Assembly: GCA_963576735.1 (NCBI GenBank) | Contig: OY755187.1 | Coordinates: 4,836,001 to 4,900,000 of the forward strand | Direction of reading: 5' to 3' | DNA from: Bedellia somnulentella | Taxonomy: Eukaryota; Arthropoda; Insecta; Lepidoptera; Bedelliidae | Length of the DNA stretch: 64,000 nt | Part shown: positions 22,401 through 31,736 of the stretch, in pieces | Layout of the letters: each line of letters starts with the position of its first letter | Position numbering within the stretch: the stretch's first letter is position 1 | Made by a program: the position numbers and the translations under genes | The notes under the pieces: generated by a model | What the model was told of the DNA's origin: nothing | Databases searched by the model: none | The model's input: the letters and a program-made list of their open reading frames with translations, nothing else

Positions 22401-25400
22401 TGATAATCATAAGAAAAATATCGACTCAGTCTACTCTGCCTTAGTGGAAGCGCTGACGGAGGCAGCAGCAGCTGGTCGGGGGGGCGGGCGTGTCGGAAAG
22501 CGCGCCGTGCCGGGTTGGAATAGGCATGTTCGCGCCGCTCATTGGGAGGCTAGGTTTAAATATCAGATTTGGCTTTCACATGGTAAACCTACTAATGGGA
22601 GAGTTTATAACGAGATGTTTGAAAGTAAGAAGTGTTTTAAGTCACGTATTAGGTGGTGCCAAAAGAATGAATACAAAATTAAAATGGATATCCTTGCCGG
22701 GCAGCACGCTAGGAAGGACTTTCGTTCCTTTTGGAAAAATACCCAGAAAATGAATGGTGGGCCAAGCCTCCCAGTGAGCGTGGGTGGGGTGTCTGACCAT
22801 AAGGAAATCGCTAATGCTTTTAAGGAACATTTCATTGTTAAATCTCCGCTGGGTCATGTAGAGCGGATGCTGGATTCTGGGATCGTTATAGGCTCGAAGG
22901 TTGAAACCAGATTCGGCGCCAGTGAGGTTCATAAGCTTATATCATGCATGACTCGCGGTAAGTCTCCGGGCCATGACGGTCTCAGCATCGAGCATCTCCA
23001 GCATGCGGGCCCGCACATAGGTAGAGTTCTTTCATTACTTTATAATCTTTGTGTTAGTCACTCTTACCTTCCTTATGCTATGTTAAAGACTCTCGTTGTG
23101 CCTATTGTTAAAAATAAGACCGGTGATTTGTCTGACAAAAATAACTTTAGGCCAATTTCCTTGGCAACGGTAGTAGCAAAGATGTTTGATGGCTTGCTTA
23201 ATGCGCGGCTGCAGACTTTTCTTAATATTCATAACAATCAGTTTGGGTTTAGGCCCGGGTTGTCAACCGAAAGTGCAGTACTGTGTCTTAAGCGCGCCGT
23301 CGGATACTATATCGACAGAAAAACACCGGTCTACGCTTGCTTCCTCGACCTGTCCAAAGCTTTCGACTTAGTTTTCTACTATCTTTTATGGCCAAAACTT
23401 CAAGCCACAGGTATGCCTAAAGAATTGATTACTACCCTTAAGTATTGGTACGACAATCAAATCAATTATGTTAGATGGTCGAAAACGTTGTCGGATCCCT
23501 ACAAACTAGAGTGTGGTGTGCGACAGGGTGGCCTGAGCTCTCCTGCTCTTTTTAATTTATATATAAATGCGTTGATTGATGAGCTCAGCAGAACCCATGT
23601 CGGGCTGCACGTGGACGGAGTTTGTTACAACAATTTGAGTTACGCAGACGACATGGTTCTGCTGAGCGCATCAGTAGGCGGTCTGAGGGACCTACTGTTA
23701 ATGTGTGAAAGATTTGTCAAGTCACATGGCTTGGTATACAATGTAAAAAAAAGTGTTGTTATGGTTTTTAGGTCGCAGAGGTGTCGTAGATGTGACAATG
23801 TGCCGCCAATAAGGCTAAACGATTTAAGTCTTGCCCAGGTTGACAAATTTAAGTACTTGGGGCACATTGTAACATCTGACCTAAAAGATGATGAAGATAT
23901 TGACAGGGAGCGGAGGGCGCTGTCCGTGAGGGCGAATATGATTGCTCGTAGATTTGTTGGATGCTCATACGAAGCTAAAGTAACTCTGTTTAAAGCCTTT
24001 TGCACGAGTATGTACACCTGCAGTCTGTGGGCGGTGTATACGCAGCGAGCGTACAGCGACCTCCGCGTCCAGTACAATAATGCGATGCGGGCTTTGTTGC
24101 GGCTGCCCCGGCACTGCAGCGCGTCAGGCATGTTTGCGGAGGCCCGCACGGACTGCTTCCATGCCACGATGCGGAAGCGGGCCGCCTCGCTGCTGTGTCG
24201 GGTGCGCGCCAGCAACAACCCACTGCTGGCCGCGCTCGCGGACCGGTACGACTGCGTGTACGTGCGCCGGTGCGGCGAGCGGCATGTGCCGCCCCCACCT
24301 CATCGCCGGACGTACACGTGACCAATCATGTTCTTAGATTAAGTTTTAGATGTACCAACTAACAATAGATGTAAGCTTTACTAACAAATATGTACCATGT
24401 TGTGCGTCTAATAAAGTTTTATTATTATTATTATAATACTATATTGTAATATTTGTGTTGTGAAATACCATTGTCGGTTGAAACAAAACTTTGAAGTGCG
24501 TTTGGAGTGGTGCACGTTTTGAACCCGAAATCATTTATAACCCGGAGAGATTCGTAGAATACGAAAGGAACCAAGGAAGGATTCCCTATAAACGATATTC
24601 CTTGGACAGGGAATCGTATTGTTGATCAAAGATTGAATGCATTCAGATCTAAACAAAATACAGAAGAATAAAACCACTTGGAATAACAAGGGACGGAGCA
24701 TCACCCCAGATACCACAAGTAAGTGAATCACACTTATTTTAATTACAATGTTCTACATGAACATTGTTGGTAGCAGAGCTAATAATTGAACAGTTTGTAT
24801 GTTATTCAACATATCACTTGATGACTGTGTTTTCATTATTTCACAAACAAACATATGTAATAAAAAACGAATAAAGAAATTTTGTCTTACCTATACCAAG
24901 ATATGAGGTAAATATAGATTTAGGAACTTTTCCAACTTCGTAATAAATAAATTGAGCTTTCTTGAAATATAACTCCATATCGTGAATTGAAAATGTTAGA
25001 TACGATAGGTTATTTGTTCGGTCCAATCTGAAATTATCATAATATTCGATAAAAAAGATAAATTTAGATAATAGTTTAACAATATTTTACATGCCATTTT
25101 GTAAAAAATATGGCCTGGTAACATAAAGATACATACTATTATTATGTTACACATTTTTTTTAAATATCTCCGATTAAAACATACGTGTTACAACCAAAAA
25201 AATAAAAATGTACTTTTCTGATAGAATTTTTTCTAGCTTGAGTTGTAGGGACTTAGATTTCCACTTTGCGGATTTCATTAATAGAAATTGAGTTACATAC
25301 ATATACTCACGGCCATAATTTCCCAAAAAGGGGAAGCCGGAACTTCAGAGCATGATGGTAGAAATAAAGTATCATTGTTGAGGGGTCTCTAGACTTAAGT

Positions 25401-27760
25401 GTTTTAATAACGCAAACAAACATAATTACATATACTCACGGGGCATTTGCACCCCTTGTGCCGTGGTAAGGACGATTCCTACTTTTTACTATCTTGGTAT
25501 AACATCTCGAGCTTCATTTGAAGGAAAAAGAAAAAAAGTAATAATTTATTAATTGCCTAAGGGCATAACAATCAAATCCTTACTAATATTATAAATCGGA
25601 AAATGAGTTTGTTTGTTTGTTCTGCTTTCACGCCGTAACTGCTAAACCCATTGCGCTGAAATTTTGCAAACGTATAGATAGACGTTTGAATTAAATAATA
25701 GAGTACTTATAAATAAAAGATAAATAAAGGAAAGAAAAATTTCGACACCGGTGGGGTTCGAACCCGCGACATCGGGTATACGCCTCCGTCGCTCTGCCAA
25801 TTGAGCTACAGTGTCAATGGCTTCCAGTGCAAAATTCTTCTGTCCTTTGTTTGTTTTACACTTTTTAAGTAGTGTTTGCGTTCCCTACCTCCGATTTTTT
25901 TACAAATTCGAAAGGCCACTAGTCTACCTTTGAAGATAGAATGCAAATGTTGAGAACGCCTAACTATCACATAATTTGAATGTTTTTGACATGAAAACCT
26001 CATGTGAGGTTCGAACTCGCGACCTCGGGTATACGCCTCCGTCGCTCTGCCAATTAAGCTTAGTGTCAATGGCTTTTTAATAGGGTACTTTTTATCTCGA
26101 AGAAAAATGATACTCCGTAGGGAAATCGTGAGAATGACAAGTTTTGTTATAGTTTCGCTTTATACCGCAAAAGAACCGCATTCCGCGCGGGCGAAGCCGT
26201 GGGCAGAAAGCTAGTACACAATAAAAATCAAAGAGAAATTAAACTAAAACTGCAAATATAAAAAAAACGAAACAAATGAAAAAAAAAAATTCTCACATGG
26301 TAAAACACGACAATATGAAATACATAGTTTTGCTCACAAAGGCAAAATATCGAATTCTGGCTACATAATTGGTTTTGCCTTTAAAACAAATATACATTAT
26401 TTGTTTTATTAATCATACTTGCTATTTTATTCTTCATAATTCAGACACATGTTCTCTATTCAGTCGATGAGTCTTCCTAGGTCGACTTCCACTGACCTTA
26501 ACAGCCATATTTGCTGTATACATACATACATAAATATACTCACGCCATTAGTTCCCATTGGGGTAGGCGGAGACTATCGATCGCCACTTCGTACGATCCT
26601 GACAAACCTCTCCAGCTTAGTTCACATCCATCAATCTTTTCATACATGCTCTTTTATTCTTCATTCTTCGGATGCCTGCTTTTTTGAGCACACTCTCAAT
26701 TTGGTCCAAGTGTGTTCTCGTGGTCGTCCTCTACTAACATTACCATCCACTTTAGCCCTGTAGATTCCTTTTACCAATTTTCTATCATTCATCCTCTTTA
26801 TGTGCCCAAACCATCTCAACATTCCTTTTCTTATCTTTCTTAAAATATCATCTTTCACACCACACTTTTCACGGTTAACACTATTTCTTACTCGGTCACA
26901 TAATCTAACATTACATTTTTTTCTGATATTGGCTGTATCTTTAGCATCTATTTACATTCATCCATCCTTTCTCTCAGTCCAGACCTTTTAAAAGTTTTTT
27001 TCCAGTATAATTTTTCCACTACACTTATCACGCTTCACCCTATTTGTTACTTGATTACTTTAACTTTAAATCATTTTAGATTATTATTTTTCTAAGGATA
27101 TCTCTCTTATTAAACAATATTATAATAAGATATGTGTATACTTACTGAAAACTATGTACAACTATTATGTCACTTATTAAAGACCCTGATACTTGTATAA
27201 CAACTTTTGCTGCCCACAACGAAAACGTTAGGTCTTTGAAATCGTATTTAACTACATCTTTTAAAAAACCTGTCGGGTCTGACTTCGGACTACCGGAAAA
27301 TAATACTTGTTGTATACACGACTTGATATTGCTTGTCTTAGCGCAGGGCTCTTCTAATGTAAGATTACTGGAAGAAACTGCAAGAAAGGGATTAGTAAGA
27401 AAATTTATTACAAATCTAGAATTTGAGTTTACTAAATTTAGAATAGAATTTTCCGTGTAGTGATGGCTTAGAAAATCACTGCCTCTTTCTACATACGGGT
27501 GTCGTATAAGGCATATATGGGTATAGGAAATGTTGTTAGTGCTTTTTTGGTGATGCGGTTGGAGACCTTACCAACGATACTTGACTTGTACAATTTTATC
27601 CCCTTTCAACTTCCAATGTGTGCTTATAGCTGTGAGTATATTTATGTATGTAATTATAAAATTAAGCAGAATTTAGATCATATATACCTTGACATTGAAA
27701 ATTTGCAGATACTAGTAAGGCTGCTTGTGCCAAAAATACTACACCAACATACTTCATCAT
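16419..27760 (-). CDS. JHBP/takeout-like secreted protein, gene 1 (5 exons)
   Basis: Exons on the minus strand: 27760-27688, 27377-27146, 25027-24891, 19690-19568, 16540-16419. All introns are GT-AG; the join is 687 nt, 228 residues. Start ATG 27760 (a second ATG follows at once); stop TAA, with AATAAA overlapping it. The signal peptide is MMKYVGVVFLAQAALLVSA, then FQCQG. Exon 2 carries the paired cysteines (EPC...KSC), exon 4 TVIFQGAPNPS and a late Cys. The family carries small hydrophobic ligands such as juvenile hormone in haemolymph or secretions; the ligand here is unknown. Exon by exon it aligns with gene 2 (shared NNLxYLTFS, GAPNPS, TKEF). It lacks the C-terminal Cys of gene 2. Intron 3 (5.2 kb) holds a LINE and a hairpin. 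An alternative reading as an orphan secreted family cannot be excluded. Confidence 0.85.
16780..17816 (+). pseudogene. mariner (maT-like, DD37D) transposase relic in gene 1 intron 4
   Basis: A helix-turn-helix-like N-terminal part with a Tc1/mariner linker (RIIKRYNETSSVDDEKKTGR) is followed by the first catalytic Asp (DILFTDEIF, about 17222). A frame break at about 17245-17435 precedes the second Asp (FQQDSAPAHKA, about 17520) and the third (NPDLNLLD, about 17635). Thirty-seven residues separate the last two acids, the maT spacing. The frame is split and stopped, so it is inactive. Terminal repeats could not be fixed; CACTGGCCATTTATTTT near 16669 is a possible left end. Confidence 0.8.
17820..18488. 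other. no gene recognised, intron 4 of gene 1
   Basis: No family A, B or C sequence and no exon. The stretch from 17880 has a transposon-like feel (CTACTGCACCGATTT), but no termini were identified. Confidence 0.35.
18489..18612 (+). repeat. family B fragment, diverged and rearranged
   Basis: Recognisable blocks are CATCATGGTTATAAACGACA, GGGGAAACATCGTGAGG and AGTCATGTGACAGTGTATTC in family order, with an internal change of about 25 bp. Confidence 0.65.
18797..19046 (+). repeat. family A copy, full length
   Basis: Clean plus-strand copy of the ACGGGTGTCGTAAGA subfamily: GTGTAGTGCCGGCTTAGAAT head, CTACCCCTTCTAGGG hairpin and five TATG units. Confidence 0.9.
19112..19416 (-). repeat. family B SINE, diverged
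   Basis: Minus-strand copy with an internal deletion of about 40 bp relative to the copy at 41336. The A-box region reads as CTCAGTGGGTAGAACACC on the minus strand; the B box has mutated. Confidence 0.75.
19742..20000 (+). pseudogene. RTE LINE 3' end, 5' truncated
   Basis: The last roughly 250 bp of RTE, with the RPRR..K..TL segment, GTCTCTGCCTACCCCAATGG and a TATGTATGTATG tail. It lies beside exon 4 of gene 1 on the opposite strand. Confidence 0.75.
20109..20375 (+). repeat. family A copy joined head-to-head to a 5' end scrap
   Basis: 20134-20375 is a full plus-strand copy. Directly before it, 20109-20133 (GGGGTAGCGACATCCTAAGCC) is the complement of a family A head of another subfamily, giving an inverted head-to-head junction at 20133. 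Confidence 0.8.
20376..21517. other. no gene recognised, intron 3 of gene 1
   Basis: 1.1 kb without exons. Stretches such as 20700-20960 look like ancient transposon sequence but carry no recognisable termini or coding motif. Confidence 0.4.
21536..21740. promoter_or_regulatory. GC-rich patch upstream of the intronic LINE
   Basis: Locally high G+C with several CpG (CGCGCGGGGTGAGGGGCAGG), unlike the AT-rich surroundings. A strong donor-like AAG|GTAAGTATAA lies at about 21871. It may be the LINE's own 5' UTR/promoter or a CpG-rich regulatory patch; no transcript evidence is visible. Confidence 0.35.
21989..22300. repeat. 312-bp near-perfect hairpin (inverted repeat)
   Basis: Left arm 21989-22113 and right arm 22176-22300 are complementary with about four mismatches over 125 bp; the spacer is about 62 bp. 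The ends read TAACTAAAAGAC..GTCTTTTAGTTA, so a TA duplication with a long-TIR MITE is possible. The right arm runs in frame into the LINE RT frame that follows. Confidence 0.85.
22213..24321 (+). CDS. non-LTR reverse transcriptase (Rex1/CR1-like), open frame
   Basis: A 702-codon frame; the TTG at 22213 and the first roughly 29 codons lie inside the hairpin arm, so the LINE-derived part probably begins near 22301 (KTLRVEYSRL). Motifs: GKSPGHDGLSIEHLQ, NNFRPISLATVVAKMF, GFRPGLSTESAV, ACFLDLSKAFD (catalytic Asp), GVRQGGLSSPALFNLYINAL, NLSYADDMVLL (catalytic Asp pair), YLGHIVTSDL, then a C-terminal RNA-binding-like tail rich in Arg and Cys. The endonuclease domain is missing. No stop interrupts the frame, suggesting a fairly recent insertion. 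It lies in intron 3 of gene 1, antisense to it. Confidence 0.85.
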   Translation: MLSTLYFRIIYSAWQPFRYQSFCLRSLLVKTLRVEYSRLCNDKLRLIDIPLDCRACCDYYCNNDNHKKNIDSVYSALVEALTEAAAAGRGGGRVGKRAVPGWNRHVRAAHWEARFKYQIWLSHGKPTNGRVYNEMFESKKCFKSRIRWCQKNEYKIKMDILAGQHARKDFRSFWKNTQKMNGGPSLPVSVGGVSDHKEIANAFKEHFIVKSPLGHVERMLDSGIVIGSKVETRFGASEVHKLISCMTRGKSPGHDGLSIEHLQHAGPHIGRVLSLLYNLCVSHSYLPYAMLKTLVVPIVKNKTGDLSDKNNFRPISLATVVAKMFDGLLNARLQTFLNIHNNQFGFRPGLSTESAVLCLKRAVGYYIDRKTPVYACFLDLSKAFDLVFYYLLWPKLQATGMPKELITTLKYWYDNQINYVRWSKTLSDPYKLECGVRQGGLSSPALFNLYINALIDELSRTHVGLHVDGVCYNNLSYADDMVLLSASVGGLRDLLLMCERFVKSHGLVYNVKKSVVMVFRSQRCRRCDNVPPIRLNDLSLAQVDKFKYLGHIVTSDLKDDEDIDRERRALSVRANMIARRFVGCSYEAKVTLFKAFCTSMYTCSLWAVYTQRAYSDLRVQYNNAMRALLRLPRHCSASGMFAEARTDCFHATMRKRAASLLCRVRASNNPLLAALADRYDCVYVRRCGERHVPPPPHRRTYT
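22301..24433 (+). mobile_element. 5' truncated Rex1/CR1-like LINE in gene 1 intron 3
   Basis: Body of the RT-coding LINE plus a short 3' UTR ending AATAAAGTTTTATTATTATTATTA. Codon G+C rises sharply towards the 3' end of the frame (24080-24320), unlike its host intron. Confidence 0.8.
24434..24890. other. no gene recognised, intron 3 of gene 1
   Basis: Single-copy-looking DNA between the LINE and exon 3 of gene 1. Frames around 24500-24720 carry several stops and no splice-bounded exon was supported. Confidence 0.4.
25296..25395 (-). repeat. family A copy, 3' end only
   Basis: Minus-strand terminal 100 bp (tail, hairpin and part of the middle). A further TATACTCACGG scrap at 25432-25442 may be another truncated tail. 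Confidence 0.65.
25744..25815 (-). repeat. family C tRNA-like segment inside a Helitron
   Basis: On the minus strand GACACTG pairs with CGGTGTC (seven pairs including one G-T), the D stem is GCTC/GAGC and the T arm holds GGTTCGAACCC. The anticodon stem is imperfect. The flank TTTCGTGCACTGG-like and TTTCTTTCC sequences are those of family C, so this is not a functional tRNA gene call. Confidence 0.75.
26001..26067 (-). repeat. second family C tRNA-like segment, degraded
   Basis: The D and anticodon portions match the neighbour, but the acceptor 3' strand is replaced by CCTCACATGAGG, part of the family C flank. It appears to be a truncated second unit or a recombined dimer. Confidence 0.7.
26518..26940 (-). 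pseudogene. RTE LINE 3' end fragment
   Basis: Minus-strand RTE C-terminal coding region (MLRWFGHIKRMND, GNVSRGRPREHTW) with tail CATACATACATAAATATACTC at its plus-strand left end. Truncated at about 26940 and broken by stops. Lies in intron 2 of gene 1, same strand as the gene. Confidence 0.8.
27450..27660 (+). repeat. family A copy, diverged
   Basis: Head GTGTAGTGATGGCTTAGAAA and tail GTGAGTATATTTATGTATG are clear; the middle lost about 40 bp. It sits in the 310-bp intron 1 of gene 1 and supplies most of that intron. Confidence 0.8.
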
Positions 27761-27860
27761 TAGAATTTTGAAAAAGTTTCAATATATAACTGTAAGTATA
27801 TAAAAGTTAGTCAAACTCTTTTTCAATAAGTTGAAATACAAAATATCAGTAACTGAGTAC

Positions 27861-27867
27861 AGTTTAT
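27861..27867 (-). promoter_or_regulatory. candidate TATA box of gene 1
   Basis: Minus-strand TTTATAAA lies about 100 bp upstream of the ATG at 27760. A second AT-rich candidate (TATATAC) is at about 27797-27803. Assigned by position and motif only. Confidence 0.35.
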
Positions 27868-27994
27868 AAAGTTATTTGCTTTTTAATTGTACGAATAAAT
27901 AATATAAACTCTTTGGAAAATAAATGAATTTGAAACTATTTAGTATTCCGTAGTAAAATAAAACTTTATTGAATGTGTATGTGCCACAGATCTA

Positions 27995-28245
27995 CATACA
28001 TACATATACTCACGGCTATAAATCCCTAGAAGGGGTAGCCAGAGCTATGGAATCAGAAATTCCTCAGCCACGTTTGGAAAGTTGAGTGGGGAAAAGATGG
28101 TAAAATAAGGGTTGTTGGTGATGGGTCTCCAACCGCATCGCCCAAAAATCCCTTAAAAGTCCCAATACCGTTAGTCGCCTCTTACGTACACTCACCGGAA
28201 GAAATGGGGTAGTGCTATTCTAAGCCGACACTACTCAGCAAAATA
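27995..28245 (-). repeat. family A copy, full length
   Basis: Well-preserved minus-strand member of the GTACGTAAGAGG subfamily with a TATG tail, lying between the divergent genes 1 and 2. Confidence 0.9.
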
Positions 28246-28750
28246 AAGATTAGTGCTATTTGAAGCTTGTACAATACTATAGTATGAGAGATGGTGAAAA
28301 AACTGTACAGAACCTTCAAACCTAAAAATCAATATAATACGTCATACCGAAAACAGGATGCAATCAATTTATTGAATTCAAGCTGTGCAAACACATATGT
28401 GTATGTCAAATATTATCTAAGTGTCCGCATTTCAGAATAAATGAATTATGGAATGAAATACTCGTAATTTATTTGTTTAGATAACAATCATTAATATTCA
28501 TAAAGGTTTGGAAATTTCTTACGATACAAAATAAAATAACTAAATGAATAAATTAAAATAATATAATGCAAAGTTACAACAAATTTTTTTTATTATATAT
28601 AGAAGTAAAAACAATTACAAACTTTACTATCTAAATAACCTATAAATACCTAACTGTAGTATCAAATAATCCAATTAATATCATAAATGTGAAATTTTGA
28701 TGTTTGGATGTTTGTGTGTTTGAGATGAAAAGCATCTATTCACAGAATGT

Positions 28751-28999
28751 ACATACATACATATACTCACGGCTATGAATCCCTAGAAGGGGTAGCCAAA
28801 GCTAAGGAATCAGAAATTCCTCAGCCATTTTTGGAAAGTTGAGTGGTGAAAAGATGGTGAAATAAAGGTTATTGGTGATGGGTCTCCAACCTCATCGCCC
28901 AAAAATCCCTTAAAAGCCCCAATACCGTTAGGCGCCTCTTACGTACATCCTCCGGAAGAAATGGGGTAGTGCTATTCTAAGCCGGCACTACACAGCAAT
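28751..28999 (-). repeat. family A copy, full length
   Basis: Same subfamily and orientation as the copy 500 bp upstream. Head GTGTAGTGCCGGCTTAGAAT near 28990 on the minus strand. Confidence 0.9.
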
Positions 29000-29069
29000 C
29001 ACTTCTCACAGAATAAATATGAATGAAATCCTGGATAGAGCAATATAATAATAGCCGGCCGCACACAAC

Positions 29070-29595
29070 CAAGCAGCCAAAATCCCACATCAGGAGCTCG
29101 CTCTGAAATACGGACTCTTGCAACAGTATATCTCTATCGCTGTTGTTTATCTAAATAAATAAATAAACAGAGGCTGTCGTATTACAAGTATCTGCCGGAG
29201 CCAATCCTAAAAACGACCGTGCCAAAATCTATTGGGACCGATCCGTTATCACGGACAGGATTATTCTAGCGGTATGGTATCGGCGGCAGGCAAGGGTGTT
29301 TCTAGTGGATCTCACTATCCCTCGCATCGAAGATCTGGTAAAAACCGAAACCGAGAAGCGTCAGAAGTATCTTGATCTGGCTCACGAGATCACCGACTTG
29401 TGGGGTGTGACTTCGACAGAAATAATCCCTATTGTTTTATCCGCCAACGGGTTAATTCCAACCAGCCTCGCGACCAACTTGAGGCGGTTGGGTTTCGGTG
29501 GCGTGTCGGTTCCAGCACAAATGCGGAAGGCAATGCTGTTCGATACGGCTCGGATCGTCCGTCGGTTCTTGAACCCGGGAGAGGCAAGAAACTAA
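29070..29595 (+). pseudogene. non-LTR retrotransposon pol C-terminal fragment
   Basis: Short in-frame pieces read KIPHQELALKYGLL (about 29080), NPKNDRAKIYWDRSVITDRI (about 29200) and FLVDLTIPRIEDLVKTETEK (from 29299), then EIIPIVLSANGLIPTSL and AMLFDTARIVRRFLN at the end. This is the endonuclease-like C-terminal end of an LINE polyprotein family common in insects. The clade is uncertain. The RT core is missing and the frame is broken near 29160. Confidence 0.65.
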
Positions 29596-29608
29596 AAGAT
29601 ATTCCAAA

Positions 29609-30542
29609 ATAATAATAATAAATCATTTATTTCAGGCAACAGGGCCCATATAATATTAGTAAAACTTAGCCTATGTTAGTATTTTATAAAGAAATAGGCA
29701 GAGGGTTTGACATATGATGCGCAGCCCTGAAGCCCCGGAACACTATTCCCTCAGGCCGAAAATTCTCTCCTAGCAGAATCTTCTCGTGGACTGCGGAAAC
29801 CTGGAGCCAATAGGATTTGAAGTTAGAAGACCTACAGGGCTAAAGATATATGAACTTTATAATTGCTTTCTCAAGCTCGCTCATATTGCATACTAGGATG
29901 TCGATCTCATCTGCCAGTATAGTTAATAGGCGAATGCCTCTAGTGAGGGGTGCGTCGTCTGTCCCAGTGGCACCTCGAACATTCTGTTCTTGCGACGACT
30001 AATCATAGCAGTTTTAGCACATTAGGGTTTTATTCCAGTCCACAAACTACCTTAGTAACAAACATCACCAGGGTGTCGTAAGAGGCGACTAAGGGTATTG
30101 GGGCTTTTTATTGGATTTTGGGGCGATTCGGTTGGAGATCCATCACCAAAACCCTTTATTTTTACCATCTTTTCCCCACTCAACTTCCAAATGTGGCTGA
30201 GGAATTTATAATTCCTTAGCTCTGGATACCCCTTCTAGGGTAATATAGCCGTGAGAATATGTATGTATGTATCACCAGGGCTACGTTTTTTCTCACTTCG
30301 AGCTTGTTGTACCCTACCATTCCCAGTACAAACAATATTGGGTACATGAGTAGGTAGAACGGATAAACATAGTTTTTAGATATAAAAACCTTGTTCTGCA
30401 TGCGTCCAACATCGCAATATACTTATCTTGGTGAGGACTCCAAACAATTGCATTGCATTCCAGTTTACTTCTTACCAGGGCATTGTATAATGTTCTGACG
30501 GCCACAGTATTAGAGAAGCTCTGACATTGACATTTATATATC
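29609..30542 (-). pseudogene. CR1-like LINE 3' end, interrupted by family A
   Basis: A minus-strand relic with a TTA-type tail (AATAATAATAATAAATC at 29611). It encodes TRGIRLL..ADEIDILVCNMSELEKAI and, beyond the insertion, LMYPILFVLGMVGYNKLEVR and TLYNALVRSKLECNAIVW. These match the C-terminus of the LINE at 51924-55034, so both derive from one family. Frames are shifted and stopped. Confidence 0.8.
30074..30270 (+). repeat. family A copy, 5' truncated, with 10-bp target duplication
   Basis: Bounded by ATCACCAGGG (30064-30073 and 30271-30280). Removing the 197-bp insert and one repeat restores the LINE relic around it. The 5' truncation, variable-length duplication and TATG tail show that family A moves by retrotransposition. 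Confidence 0.9.
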
Positions 30543-30545
30543 ATA

Positions 30546-30910
30546 AATAACATAAACATAAACGTTCACGCCGAATATCCCCGAAGGGGTTGGCAGAGGT
30601 ACTAATACTTCTGAACATCACGTGACTTTGTCACCTAGTGTTCAGAGTACCCACGTTTTGCATGGACAGTGTACTCACGTGATAGGGGGCAGGCCTATCG
30701 CCGTTTTGTACGAATACACTGTCACATGACTAAGTACAACTCAGCCATGTGGGTTTCCTCACGATGTTTTCCCTCACCGTTAACAACCATGATAAATTAA
30801 CCACACATATGTCTTTAGAAAAGACAAATTGGTGTAGGCCCGACCCAGGATTTGAACAATAGTCGTTTGCACGATAACCGAGTGTTCTACCCACTGGGCT
30901 ATCACGGTTA
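30546..30910 (-). repeat. family B SINE, full length
   Basis: Minus-strand copy from the AACATAAACATAAACG tail complement to the GATAGCCCAGTGGG A box. The B box region reads TTGTTCAAATCCTGG. ATTGACATT occurs near both ends (30527-30535, 30914-30922) and may be a displaced target duplication. Confidence 0.85.
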
Positions 30911-30924
30911 TATATTGACATTAA

Positions 30925-31095
30925 TGTACTATATATATGAAATGAAATAGTTTATTTGCATGAAACATGGTAATTAAAAGATGTTACAGTATTGCAGGGA
31001 ACCACATGTCTCGTCAAGTTTCTTGACATACAAATACATAATTTAAAACTAAAGCAATAAAAATAATAATAAAACATAACTTCATTAAAAACCAT
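30925..31095 (-). repeat. LINE 3' end with ATTTC-type tail
   Basis: The plus-strand ATGAAATGAAATAGTTTATT is the complement of a short-unit tail plus AATAAAC. The rest is a non-coding 3' UTR; the family is unassigned. Confidence 0.5.
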
Positions 31096-31133
31096 CATAA
31101 AACTTATTTCAAATGTATGTTATTGTTAATGTA

Positions 31134-31240
31134 TGTAGTGTCAGCTTAAACTGGTACTAACCCATTTCTTCCCGCGGGTGTCGTAAGAGGCGAATTAAAA
31201 ATTTAAGTCTTTTTTAGTGGCTAGAGGCCCATTACCGAAT
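31134..31240 (+). repeat. family A copy, 5' portion
   Basis: GTAGTGTCAGCTTAAACTGG head followed by GCGGGTGTCGTAAGAGGCGA, then breaks off into unrelated AT-rich DNA. Confidence 0.7.
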
Positions 31241-31313
31241 ATGCATTGGGTAAAGAATTTTAATCCAACGTTTCGGTTAACCCTTTATTAAAATTATTGC
31301 TTGAATTAAATGG

Positions 31314-31555
31314 CCGGGTAGTGCCGGCTTAGAATATCACTACCCCTTTCTGCCAACGGGTGTCGTAAGAGGCGACTAAGGGTATGGGACTTTTAAATGT
31401 TGGTTTGGGCAATGCGGTTGGATCCATGCCGTCCATCACCAACCATATCAACTTTATTTCTACCATCTTGTCTATCAACTTCCAAAGTGGCTGACGAGTT
31501 TCTAGCTCCAAAGTTCTACCTACCCCTTTTAGGGGTTTATGGCTATGTATGTAAG
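31314..31555 (+). repeat. family A copy, full length, diverged
   Basis: GGTAGTGCCGGCTTAGAATA head, ACGGGTGTCGTAAGAGGCGA block, TACCCCTTTTAGGGG hairpin. The tail is short (GCTATGTATGTAAG). Confidence 0.8.
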
Positions 31556-31736
31556 AGTAAACTCAATGACTGGATGACACTTAAATTCATTCGAGTTAAA
31601 TGTACGTATTCCATAAATTTATGAGAGAAGATTTCCGTTCATAGTGAGGATAGTCCTCTGATCTCACACATAACTGTCTAAGATTTATTCCACATCGTAT
31701 TATTTGCTTTATTTTGTGGTTGATGTATCATTCATG

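Larger units (their letters stand above)
25577..26214 (+). mobile_element. non-autonomous Helitron carrying two tRNA-like segments
   Basis: Textbook termini: an A, then TCCTTACTAATATTATAAAT at the 5' end, and GGGCGAAGCCGTGGGCAGAA followed by CTAG (26211-26214) and a T. Helitrons insert between A and T and move by rolling-circle replication. It holds no Rep/helicase. Two minus-strand family C tRNA-like segments lie inside, about 250 bp apart. Confidence 0.85.

Noticed and set aside
23640..24325. Minus-strand frames of 192 and 111 codons
   Set aside because: Antisense of the GC-rich end of the RT gene; codon pattern follows the plus-strand frame.
24434..24740. Retroviral-like or transposase coding remnant
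   Set aside because: Some peptide-like phrases can be read by switching frames, but no family motif was secure.
27167..27460. Plus-strand 97-codon frame
   Set aside because: Shadow of exon 2 of gene 1 on the minus strand; the similar minus-strand frame at 35985-36218 is the shadow of gene 2 exon 2.
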